Source: an uncultured Polaribacter sp.
GTDB lineage: Bacteria > Bacteroidota > Bacteroidia > Flavobacteriales > Flavobacteriaceae
Assembly: GCA_937936695.1 (NCBI GenBank)
Contig: CALHCK010000185.1
Span: 1 to 6,868, forward strand
Direction of reading: 5' to 3'
DNA: 6,868 bases
Both the position numbers and the translations under genes were made by a program. Positions 1-6,278 of this stretch are shown one piece after another; the first letter of the stretch is position 1, and every line of letters starts with the position of its first letter. The notes under the pieces are model-generated. The model saw nothing but the letters and a program-made list of their open reading frames with translations. It searched no databases and had not been told where the DNA came from.

Positions 1-139
1 TAACACAAAAGGAAAAAAAGTAACTTCTGTAAATAACTTAAACAAGGTAACAAATATTAGTTCTCTAAAAAAAGGAAACTACATAATAGAATTTAAGTTG
101 AATAATGAAACTCATACTGTAGGTTTTACAAAAAAGTAA
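1..139 (+). CDS. C-terminal fragment of a T9SS type A sorting-domain protein (5' end outside window)
   Basis: An open frame enters from the left edge (first full codon at position 2) and stops at TAA 137-139, giving 45 residues. The fragment contains SSLKKGNYIIEF followed by ETHTVGFTKK. This is the usual end of the Por/T9SS C-terminal sorting domain: a beta strand with an L.KG.Y(I/V) core, a short turn, then a last strand ending in a basic K/K tail. Such domains direct proteins already exported by Sec through the outer-membrane T9SS translocon, after which the domain is normally removed and the protein is anchored or released. The catalytic or binding part lies outside the window, so the function of the whole protein cannot be given. 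A hairpin terminator follows 21 bases after the stop. The assignment rests on a short, loosely conserved tail; the similar tails of the two genes at the right end support it. Confidence 0.72.
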   Translation, partial: NTKGKKVTSVNNLNKVTNISSLKKGNYIIEFKLNNETHTVGFTKK

Positions 140-160
140 ACTCATTTTAAATTATAAATC

Positions 161-197
161 AAAAAGAGCATTGTTTTAATAAACAATGCTCTTTTTT
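161..197 (+). terminator. Rho-independent terminator of the upstream T9SS cargo gene
   Basis: The arms 161-176 and 181-196 are perfectly complementary (16 bp), with a 4-base loop (TAAT, 177-180). The stem core is GAGCATTG/CAATGCTC, and the 3' arm runs into six T residues (192-197). It lies 21 bases after the stop at 139 and well before the purL promoter, so it separates the two transcripts. The A-run on the 5' side would also give a U-tract on the other strand, but no gene reads in from that side. Confidence 0.9.
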
Positions 198-277
198 GTA
201 TCCTTATATAAGTAATTTTATCAATAAAATTTTATACAAATTAGCGTTAAAAAAATCAATTAATAATTTTATACTTT

Positions 278-312
278 TTGGTAGACTATTCTTTGTAATA
301 TATTTAAATTTG
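278..312 (+). promoter_or_regulatory. Probable Bacteroidota-type promoter of purL
   Basis: TAAATTTG at 305-312 matches the Bacteroidota -7 consensus TAnnTTTG exactly and ends 34 bases before the purL start codon. A TTG at 278-280 could be the -33 element, but the gap is 24 bases, slightly longer than the usual 17-23, so this half is weak. Transcription would begin near 318-320 and give a leader of roughly 27-29 bases. The leader is A-rich and has no Shine-Dalgarno sequence, which is normal for this phylum. I see no PurR-like operator or purine riboswitch fold in 198-346. Confidence 0.5.
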
Positions 313-346
313 CTTTTTTATACAAATACTCAAAAAAAATTAACTA

Positions 347-3300
347 ATGATTCACTTTTTTGGAAACAAAAATAGCAAAGTATTTGCTGTTCAAACAACA
401 AAAGAACTAACTGCAGAAACTATTGAGAAATTAACTTGGTTATTTGGCAATTTGCCTAAAATAGATTCGGCAGAAATAGATGCTACTTTTATTGGTCCAA
501 GAGCAGCTATGATTACTCCTTGGAGTACAAATGCTGTAGAAATTACTCAAAACATGGGGATTTCTGATATTATTAGAATTGAAGAATTTATAGCTGCTGA
601 CAAAGATGCTACAGATTTTGACCCAATGATTTCTGAAAAATTTAATGGATTAAAGCAAGAATCATTTACAATAGATATTCAACCAGAGGCTATTTTAGAA
701 ATAGACGATATTGCTGCATATAACAACCAAGAAGGTTTGTCTTTAAGTGATGAAGAAGTTACTTATTTAGAAAGTGTAGCAAATAAAATTGGTAGAAAAC
801 TAACAGATTCTGAAGTATTTGGTTTTAGTCAAGTAAACTCAGAACACTGTCGTCATAAGATATTTAACGGAACATTTGTTATTGATGGAGAAGAGCAACC
901 TACTTCTTTATTTAAAATGATTAAAGAAACATCTAAACAATTTCCTAATGATATTGTTTCTGCCTACAAAGATAATGTTGCCTTTATTAAAGGACCTAAA
1001 GTAGAACAGTTTGCTCCTAAAACAGCAGACAAACCAGATTTTTATACAACATCAGAATACGACTCTGTAATTTCATTAAAAGCAGAAACACACAATTTTC
1101 CTACAACTGTAGAACCTTTTAACGGCGCTGCTACAGGATCTGGAGGAGAAATTAGAGATAGACTTGCTGGTGGTAAAGGTTCTTTACCCTTAGCAGGAAC
1201 AGCGGTATACATGACTTCTTATTCTCGTTTAGAAGAAAAAAGACCATGGGAACAAAAATTTGATGCTAGAGATTGGTTGTACCAAACACCAATGGATATT
1301 TTGATAAAAGCATCTAACGGAGCTTCTGATTTTGGAAACAAATTTGGTCAGCCTTTAATTACAGGTTCTGTTTTAACTTTTGAACACGAAGAAAACGCTG
1401 CATCTAGTGATGCCATTGCAAGAAAACTTGGTTTTGATAAAGTAATAATGCAAGCCGGTGGTATTGGTTATGGTAAAGCAGAACAAGCGCTTAAAGATAC
1501 TCCTAAAAAAAGTGATAAAATTGTTATTTTAGGAGGAGAAAATTATAGAATTGGTATGGGGGGTGCTGCTGTATCTTCTGCAGATACTGGAGAATTTGCT
1601 TCTGGTATTGAGCTAAATGCTGTACAAAGATCTAACCCAGAAATGCAAAAACGTGCAGGAAATGCTGTTCGTGGTATGATTGAGAGTGATGAAAACTTTA
1701 TTGTTTCTATTCATGATCATGGTGCTGGTGGTCACTTAAACTGTTTATCTGAATTAGTAGAAGATACAGGAGGTAAAATAGATTTAGATAAATTACCTGT
1801 AGGAGATCCTACTCTATCTGATAAAGAAATCATTGGAAACGAATCTCAAGAAAGAATGGGGTTAGTAATTGCCGATGAACATGTAGATACATTACAAAAA
1901 ATAGCCGAAAGAGAACGCGCTCCAATGTATACTGTAGGTGAAGTTACAGGTGATGATCGTTTTACTTTTGAATCTAAAACTACAGGTAAAAAACCTATGG
2001 ATTTAGCTTTAGAAGACATGTTTGGTTCTTCTCCAAAAACTATTTTAACAGACAAAACTGTTACTAGAAAATATAAAAATCCACGTTACAAAACTAAAAA
2101 CTTAAAAATCTATTTAGAGCAAGTTTTACAACTAGAAGCTGTTGCTTGTAAAGATTGGTTAACCAACAAAGTAGATAGATGTGTTGGTGGTAAAGTTGCA
2201 AAACAACAATGTGTAGGTAGTTTACAAATACCTTTAAACAATGTTGGGGTTATGGCGTTAGATTACAATGGTAAAGAAGGTATTGCTACTTCTATTGGGC
2301 ACTCTCCTATTTCTGGTTTAATTCAACCAGAAGCAGGTAGTAGAAACTCTATTACAGAAGCATTAACAAACATTATATGGGCACCTTTAAAAGATAATTT
2401 AACTTCTGTTTCTTTATCTGCAAACTGGATGTGGCCTTGTAAAAATGAAGGAGAAGATGCTCGTTTATACAAAGCGGTAAAAGCTGTTTCTGATTTTGCT
2501 ATAGATTTAGGTATTAATATACCAACAGGTAAAGATTCTTTATCTATGAAGCAAAAATATCCTGATGGCGATGTAATATCTCCTGGTACTGTTATTATTT
2601 CTGCAGCAGGTAACTGTAGCGAAATTAGTAAAGTAGTAGAGCCTGTTTTACATACCGATGCTGGTAATATTTATTATGTTAACATTTCTCAAGACGAGTA
2701 CAAATTAGGAGGTAGTTCTTTTAACCAAACTTTAAATGCCATTGGTAACGAGGCACCAGATGTAACAAATCCTTCTTATGTAAAAAAGACTTTTAATACA
2801 ATACAAAATTTAATAAAAGAAGGTAAAATTACTGCTGGACACGATGTTGCTTCTGGAGGGCTTATTACTACTTTATTAGAAATGTGTTTTGCTGAAACTA
2901 ATTTAGGTGCTGATTTTAATATTTCTGAATTGAATGAAGAAGACAGCATTAAAGTTTTATTTGCAGAAAATGCTGGTATTGTTTTTCAAGCTGATGCTTC
3001 TGTAGAAACAATTTTTGAAGAAAATGGTGTTGCTTTATTTAATATTGGTACAGCAAATAAAACAGGTGTTGTTTCTATAAAAAACAATGACGACAATTTT
3101 TCTTTTAACGTAGCAGAATTAAGAGATGTTTGGTACAAAACTTCTTTTTTATTAGATAGTAAGCAAACAGCTAATAATTTAGCAGAAGCACGTTTTGATA
3201 ATTATAAAAACCAACCTTTAACATATACTTTTCCTAAAAACTTTACAGGTAAATTACCGTCTATTGATGCTAAAGCTACAAGACCAAAAGCAGCTATTAT

Positions 3301-4030
3301 TAGAGAAAAAGGAAGTAATTCTGAGCGAGAAATGGCAAATGCTATGTATTTAGCAGGTTTTGATGTAAAGGATGTGCATATGACCGATTTAATTTCAGGT
3401 AGAGAAACTCTAGAAGATATTCAGTTTATTGGTGCTGTTGGTGGTTTTTCTAATAGTGATGTTTTAGGATCTGCTAAAGGTTGGGCAGGAGCATTTAAAT
3501 ACAACGAAAAGGCAAATACCGCCTTAAAAAACTTCTTTAAAAGAGAAGATACTTTATCTGTAGGAATTTGTAATGGCTGCCAACTTTGGATGGAACTTGA
3601 ATTGATTAATCCGGAACATGAAGTACACGGAAAAATGCACCATAACAACTCTAAAAAGCACGAAAGTTCTTTTACATCTGTTAAAATACAAGAAAATAAA
3701 TCTGTAATGTTATCTTCTTTAGCTGGTACAGAGTTAGGTGTTTGGATTTCTCATGGTGAAGGTAAATTTAACTTACCAGAAGCAGAAGAAAACTATAACA
3801 TAGTTGCTAAATATGGTTATGAAGGATATCCTAACAATCCTAACGGCTCTGACTACAACACTGCTATGATGTGCGACAAAACAGGAAGACATTTAGTAGC
3901 AATGCCACATATTGAGCGATCTACGTTTCAGTGGAACTGGGCAAATTACCCTACTAACAGACAAGATGAAGTTACACCTTGGTTAGAGGCTTTTGTAAAC
4001 GCCAAAGAGTGGATTGAAGCAAAAAAATAA
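347..4030 (+). CDS. purL: Phosphoribosylformylglycinamidine synthase, single-chain (FGAM synthase, FGAR amidotransferase)
   Basis: This cytosolic enzyme performs the fourth step of de novo purine synthesis: FGAR + ATP + glutamine gives FGAM + ADP + Pi + glutamate. The 1227 residues carry the large single-chain architecture: a PurS-like N-terminal domain (about 1-145), then a linker with the family signature NSEHCRHKIFNG (164-175). The first AIRS-like synthetase half (about 240-560) holds LKAETHNFPT (244-253), GSGGEIRD (264-271), HDHGAGGH (456-463) and GNESQERMG (497-505). The second, pseudosymmetric half (about 590-930) holds PTGKDSLSM (726-734) and GHDVASGG (831-838). A class I glutaminase domain (about 978-1227) has nucleophile Cys1075 in GICNGCQ and the His1188/Glu1190 pair in MPHIERS, where the E. 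coli enzyme has PHPER. It is somewhat shorter than E. coli PurL (about 1295 residues), with no frameshift or missing active-site motif. MIHFFGN is a natural family start, and the ATG lies 34 bases after a promoter-like box. It stands alone, not in a pur operon, and converges on the DHH phosphoesterase gene. Confidence 0.98.
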   Translation: MIHFFGNKNSKVFAVQTTKELTAETIEKLTWLFGNLPKIDSAEIDATFIGPRAAMITPWSTNAVEITQNMGISDIIRIEEFIAADKDATDFDPMISEKFNGLKQESFTIDIQPEAILEIDDIAAYNNQEGLSLSDEEVTYLESVANKIGRKLTDSEVFGFSQVNSEHCRHKIFNGTFVIDGEEQPTSLFKMIKETSKQFPNDIVSAYKDNVAFIKGPKVEQFAPKTADKPDFYTTSEYDSVISLKAETHNFPTTVEPFNGAATGSGGEIRDRLAGGKGSLPLAGTAVYMTSYSRLEEKRPWEQKFDARDWLYQTPMDILIKASNGASDFGNKFGQPLITGSVLTFEHEENAASSDAIARKLGFDKVIMQAGGIGYGKAEQALKDTPKKSDKIVILGGENYRIGMGGAAVSSADTGEFASGIELNAVQRSNPEMQKRAGNAVRGMIESDENFIVSIHDHGAGGHLNCLSELVEDTGGKIDLDKLPVGDPTLSDKEIIGNESQERMGLVIADEHVDTLQKIAERERAPMYTVGEVTGDDRFTFESKTTGKKPMDLALEDMFGSSPKTILTDKTVTRKYKNPRYKTKNLKIYLEQVLQLEAVACKDWLTNKVDRCVGGKVAKQQCVGSLQIPLNNVGVMALDYNGKEGIATSIGHSPISGLIQPEAGSRNSITEALTNIIWAPLKDNLTSVSLSANWMWPCKNEGEDARLYKAVKAVSDFAIDLGINIPTGKDSLSMKQKYPDGDVISPGTVIISAAGNCSEISKVVEPVLHTDAGNIYYVNISQDEYKLGGSSFNQTLNAIGNEAPDVTNPSYVKKTFNTIQNLIKEGKITAGHDVASGGLITTLLEMCFAETNLGADFNISELNEEDSIKVLFAENAGIVFQADASVETIFEENGVALFNIGTANKTGVVSIKNNDDNFSFNVAELRDVWYKTSFLLDSKQTANNLAEARFDNYKNQPLTYTFPKNFTGKLPSIDAKATRPKAAIIREKGSNSEREMANAMYLAGFDVKDVHMTDLISGRETLEDIQFIGAVGGFSNSDVLGSAKGWAGAFKYNEKANTALKNFFKREDTLSVGICNGCQLWMELELINPEHEVHGKMHHNNSKKHESSFTSVKIQENKSVMLSSLAGTELGVWISHGEGKFNLPEAEENYNIVAKYGYEGYPNNPNGSDYNTAMMCDKTGRHLVAMPHIERSTFQWNWANYPTNRQDEVTPWLEAFVNAKEWIEAKK

Positions 4031-4047
4031 TATAAAGTATTACAAAC

Positions 4048-4085
4048 AAAAAAATCCGTTTTTACATTTAAAAACGGATTTTTTT
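4048..4085. terminator. Bidirectional terminator shared by purL and the DHH phosphoesterase gene
   Basis: The arms 4048-4064 and 4069-4085 form a perfect 17-bp stem with a 4-base loop (CATT). The core is ATCCG/CGGAT, flanked by A-runs and T-runs. Seven T residues end the 3' arm on the + strand, and seven A residues start the 5' arm, giving an equal U-tract on the minus strand. It starts 17 bases after the purL stop (+) and lies 24 bases beyond the stop of the convergent minus-strand gene, so one hairpin can end both transcripts. Confidence 0.93.
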
Positions 4086-4109
4086 ATTTGTATAAAATAA
4101 TTAATTGTA

Positions 4110-5105
4110 TTAAAAATACTGAGGAATTAACTGTTTTAGTTTATCTAATGTTTCTTCTACAGACAAATCACTCATTCCTCCAGAAGCATTGGCATGCCCT
4201 CCTCCATTAAAATGTTCTTTAGCCAATACATTTACAGGATTATCTGCTCCTTTAGATCTAAATGAAATTTTCATAATCCCATCTCGTTCTGTAAAAACAA
4301 TAGCTGCTTTCATACCTTTTATGGTTAATACTAGATTTGCTAAATTATCTGTGTCACCTTTTTGGTATTTGTATTTTGCCAACTCTTCTTTAGATAAGCC
4401 TATAATACCTACGTTGTTTTCGTAAAGTATCTCTAGTTTTTCGCTCATAGCAAATCCTTGTAAACGTAAACGAGTTTCTGTATTATTGTCACTTAATTTT
4501 TCATGAATTAAATGATGTTCTACACCAGAGGCTAAAAGTTTTGCTAAAACCTCATGAGTTCTTGGTTTTACAGAATTAAATCTAAAACTACCTGTATCTG
4601 TTAAAATACCCAAATATAAAGGAGTTCCTATTTTTTCATCTAACAAATCTATATTACCAGACTGTTCTATTAGTTCTACAATTAATTCAGATGTAGAAGA
4701 TGCTCCTGTTTCTGATACCGTTATTGTAGGAAAATCTTCTGGGTCTAAATGATGATCAATCATTATTTTTTGCGCTTCAGAAGCTTCTAAAAGAGGTTGC
4801 ATATCGGCTCCTACTCTATTAATAGCATTGTAATCTAAACAAAAAATTAAATCTGCTTCTGCTATTTTATTTGCAACTTCATCAGGAGTATCATCCATTA
4901 AAAGTATTGAAGAAGTATCTAACCAATATAAAAAACCTGGAGCTTTATCCGGATGACAAATTGTTGCTTTTTTACCTAAATTCTCTATAAAATATAACAG
5001 ACCTAATGAAGAACCTATAGAGTCTCCGTCTGCAGATTTATGAGCAGTAATTACAATATTTGAAGCACTTTTAATTGCTGCTTCTATTTGTTTGTATGTA
5101 TTCAT
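4110..5105 (-). CDS. nrnA: DHH/DHHA1-family phosphoesterase, NrnA-like (nanoRNase / pAp phosphatase)
   Basis: A cytosolic Mn-dependent phosphoesterase. NrnA-family enzymes degrade RNA oligomers of a few nucleotides and dephosphorylate pAp; related DHH-DHHA1 enzymes also cleave cyclic-dinucleotide products such as pApA. With the ATG at 5105 it has 331 residues, usual for the family. The DHH domain shows its metal-binding motifs in order: H22 and D26/D28 in HKSADGDSIGS, D91 in CLDYN, D117-H118-H119 in MIDHH, and D170 in ILTDTGSFRF. The C-terminal DHHA1 domain has FRSKG (282-286) and the substrate-binding loop NGGGHANASGG (300-310). No membrane segment, PAS or GGDEF domain is present, so it is not GdpP. 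An in-frame TTG 21 bases upstream would add seven residues, but it lies inside the predicted -7 element, so the ATG is preferred. The gene is transcribed alone, convergent with purL and divergent from the T9SS cargo pair. The family is certain; the exact substrate (nanoRNA, pAp or pApA) cannot be read from sequence. Confidence 0.93.
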   Translation of the reverse strand: MNTYKQIEAAIKSASNIVITAHKSADGDSIGSSLGLLYFIENLGKKATICHPDKAPGFLYWLDTSSILLMDDTPDEVANKIAEADLIFCLDYNAINRVGADMQPLLEASEAQKIMIDHHLDPEDFPTITVSETGASSTSELIVELIEQSGNIDLLDEKIGTPLYLGILTDTGSFRFNSVKPRTHEVLAKLLASGVEHHLIHEKLSDNNTETRLRLQGFAMSEKLEILYENNVGIIGLSKEELAKYKYQKGDTDNLANLVLTIKGMKAAIVFTERDGIMKISFRSKGADNPVNVLAKEHFNGGGHANASGGMSDLSVEETLDKLKQLIPQYF

Positions 5106-5123
5106 GTGTTTTTGATTGGATTT

Positions 5124-5131
5124 CAAAAGTA
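5124..5131 (-). promoter_or_regulatory. -7 element of the nrnA-like gene; rules out the upstream TTG start
   Basis: Read on the minus strand, 5131-5124 is TACTTTTG, an exact match to TAnnTTTG. It ends 18 bases before the ATG at 5105-5103, so transcription would start roughly 10-14 bases before the ATG, leaving a very short leader. The last three bases of the box are the TTG that would be the longer alternative start codon; that codon would then not be in the mRNA. No clear TTG -33 element is seen at 17-23 bases upstream, so the promoter is incomplete on paper. Confidence 0.5.
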
Positions 5132-5215
5132 CAACATAACTAAGAAACCTTCTTTACAGACGTCATTAATAAAATTTGTAACATACAATTGATCTTCAAA
5201 TTGATAAGAGTTTAT

Positions 5216-5227
5216 GTAATTAATTAC
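5216..5227. repeat. 12-bp perfect palindrome
   Basis: GTAATTAATTAC equals its own reverse complement. It lies about 85 bases upstream of the nrnA-like -7 box and about 150 bases upstream of the cargo promoter. A dimeric regulator could bind such a site, but in DNA this AT-rich a 12-bp palindrome may arise by chance, and no second copy is seen in the window. Confidence 0.3.
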
Positions 5228-5337
5228 TTTTTTTATATACCTCTTTTTTACTCTAATAATTCTTTATTTTTTGGGGTTCAAATTTTTAATATCATTAAAA
5301 AAAAAGCTTTTAATTATAATATTGTTAATTATTACAA

Positions 5338-5357
5338 TTAAGATACTTAGATCTTAA
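5338..5357. repeat. Inverted repeat, 7-bp arms, upstream of the cargo promoter
   Basis: TTAAGAT (5338-5344) and ATCTTAA (5351-5357) are perfect reverse complements around a 6-base spacer. It lies directly upstream of a second inverted repeat, with which it shares base 5357. It is a candidate operator half-site pair; no known regulator site is recognised. Confidence 0.4.
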
Positions 5358-5382
5358 AAATCAGGTATTTATACTTGATTTT
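5357..5382. repeat. Inverted repeat, 11-bp arms, overlapping the -33 element of the cargo promoter
   Basis: AAAATCAGGTA (5357-5367) pairs with TACTTGATTTT (5372-5382) around the loop TTTA. Ten pairs are Watson-Crick and one is G-T. The TTG proposed as the -33 element (5375-5377) lies inside the right arm. A protein bound to the repeat would therefore cover the promoter, which suggests an operator. A terminator is less likely because no gene reads into it from either side, although T-runs do follow it. Confidence 0.45.
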
Positions 5383-5407
5383 ACATTTTTTTTATATGTT
5401 ATTTTTG
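5375..5407 (+). promoter_or_regulatory. Bacteroidota-type promoter of the T9SS cargo pair
   Basis: TTG at 5375-5377 and TATTTTTG at 5400-5407 match the -33 and -7 consensus (TTG, TAnnTTTG) with a 22-base gap, inside the usual 17-23 range. The -7 box ends 26 bases before the ATG at 5434, giving an A-rich leader of about 20 bases without a Shine-Dalgarno sequence. It is the best promoter in the window. No other promoter-like pair or terminator lies between the two cargo genes, so it probably drives both. Confidence 0.65.
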
Positions 5408-5433
5408 CAAAAGTTAAACATAAAATTAAAAAA

Positions 5434-5512
5434 ATGATAAAAAAAATTACTTTAATCGCAGCGTTATTATTAATAAATAAAATAAGCGCACAAACAACTT
5501 TTGATTGGGAAA
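5434..5512 (+). repeat. Leader repeat, copy 1 (5' end of first cargo gene)
   Basis: The first 79 bases of this gene match the first 79 bases of the next gene (6200-6278) at 73 positions. The match covers the signal peptide and the first residues of the mature protein, then stops abruptly. It includes a perfect 30-base block (5483-5512 against 6249-6278). Confidence 0.85.
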
Positions 5513-6171
5513 CTGCTACTGTTAATGATAGTAATCAAGTGGTAGAAACAATAAACAATATTAGAGTTACATTTACAGGTGCTCCAAATGCAGGTACTAT
5601 ATGTGATCTTGGTTGTCCTGATAGAACTTTACTAAGTACACATCCTTTTAATGAAACAAAAATTAAACGTTTTACATTTAATTTTAATACAGAAGTTGAT
5701 GTAAATGAAATAACTTTTTCTGTTAGATCAGGAGGCTCTGGTAGTATAAATGCAACAGCTATACATTTTGGTACTTTTGGTACTCCTCTATCTTATGCAA
5801 TTCCTGTTTCTGGAAAAACAACTTTGACTCTAGGTTCTAGATTTAATAGAGTTTTTGGTATTGTTTTAGAAACTCCTTTTGATAGTGTTATCGAATTTGA
5901 TTCTTTAAAAGTATCGCAAAATAGTACATTAAGTACTGAGTATTTTAACAAAGAATCTAATTTAAAAGTTTATCCTAACCCTGTTAAAAATAATCTGCAT
6001 ATAGACTATTCTCTACCTATAGAATCTGTAGAAATTTTTAACATTCTTGGAAAGTTAGTACATACTAGTATAAATAAAGATATAGATTTTACAAACTACA
6101 TAAATGGTGTTTATTTTATTAAAATAAGAACTGAAAAAGGAATTATAACAAAAAAAATAATTAAAAAGTAA
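5434..6171 (+). CDS. Small secreted T9SS cargo protein, beta-rich, function unknown (first of a tandem pair)
   Basis: The 245-residue product has a classical signal peptide: KK at 3-4, hydrophobic core ITLIAALLLI (5-14), probable cleavage after A19 in KISA|QTT. Gln at +1 fits the Bacteroidota pattern of N-terminal pyroglutamate. Residues 20 to about 162 form a predicted beta-sandwich-like domain of unknown function, with FTFNFNTEVDVNEITFSVRSG (80-100) in its core and ending in FDSLKV (155-160). An FD.L/FDNI-type ending is common in small extracellular beta-sandwich modules, some of which bind carbohydrate, but no ligand can be inferred here. Residues about 176-245 are a T9SS type A sorting domain, with VYPNPVKNNLHI (179-190), IFNILGKLV (201-209), NGVYFIKI (224-231) and the basic tail KKIIKK. 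C57 and C61 (CDLGC), the only cysteines, could form a small disulfide loop. The start is the ATG that begins the signal peptide, 26 bases after a good promoter. A paralogue follows 28 bases downstream. The secretion route is confident; the role is not known. Confidence 0.9.
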   Translation: MIKKITLIAALLLINKISAQTTFDWETATVNDSNQVVETINNIRVTFTGAPNAGTICDLGCPDRTLLSTHPFNETKIKRFTFNFNTEVDVNEITFSVRSGGSGSINATAIHFGTFGTPLSYAIPVSGKTTLTLGSRFNRVFGIVLETPFDSVIEFDSLKVSQNSTLSTEYFNKESNLKVYPNPVKNNLHIDYSLPIESVEIFNILGKLVHTSINKDIDFTNYINGVYFIKIRTEKGIITKKIIKK

Positions 6172-6199
6172 TTGAATTAATTTTACAATATATAAAGTC

Positions 6200-6278
6200 A
6201 TGATAAAAAAAATTACTCTTATTGCTGCCTTATTATTAATAAATAAAGTAAGCGCACAAACAACTTTTGATTGGGAAA
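6200..6278 (+). repeat. Leader repeat, copy 2 (5' end of second cargo gene)
   Basis: Second copy of the 79-base leader found at 5434-5512, with six differences. Five of them are clustered in codons 7-10 (6218-6229) and are all silent. The sixth changes Ile17 to Val. The surrounding blocks are identical. Confidence 0.85.

Larger units (their letters stand above)
5106..5433. other. Divergent intergenic region (328 bp)
   Basis: A very AT-rich spacer between the minus-strand phosphoesterase gene and the plus-strand T9SS cargo pair. It holds the -7 box of the former (5124-5131) and the promoter of the latter (5375-5407). It also holds a 12-bp perfect palindrome (5216-5227) and two adjacent inverted repeats (5338-5357 and 5357-5382). 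I see no small protein gene, tRNA or riboswitch in it. The stretch 5228-5330 is low-complexity A/T runs with nothing I can name. Confidence 0.7.

Noticed and set aside
224..235. ATAAAATTTTAT palindrome upstream of purL as a possible purine-repressor operator
   Set aside because: It is low-complexity A/T sequence with no resemblance to a known purine operator; the chance rate is high in this composition.
1186..1192. PHIER in place of PHPER (PurL residues 1187-1191, about 3905-3919) as a defective glutaminase
   Set aside because: His1188 and Glu1190, the catalytic pair, are intact; only the residue between them differs, and the nucleophile Cys1075 is present, so the domain looks active. The coordinates of this entry are residue numbers.
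1846..2055. Minus-strand open frame of 69 codons inside purL
   Set aside because: It is antisense to a strongly conserved part of PurL, has no promoter, and its product resembles nothing; a shadow of the coding strand.
3421..3648. Minus-strand open frame of 75 codons inside purL
   Set aside because: It lies opposite the PurL glutaminase domain, including the catalytic cysteine motif; composition and position mark it as a shadow frame.
4189..4425. Plus-strand open frame of 78 codons inside the nrnA-like gene
   Set aside because: It is antisense to the conserved DHHA1 domain and has no features of its own.
5186..5203. Imperfect hairpin CAATTGATCTTCAAATTG as a regulatory structure
   Set aside because: The stem needs a bulge and is only about seven pairs of mostly A/T; too weak to annotate.
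5308..5340. Partial inverted repeat ATTGT...ACAAT in the intergenic region
   Set aside because: The arms are only five bases and cannot be extended; expected by chance in such AT-rich DNA.
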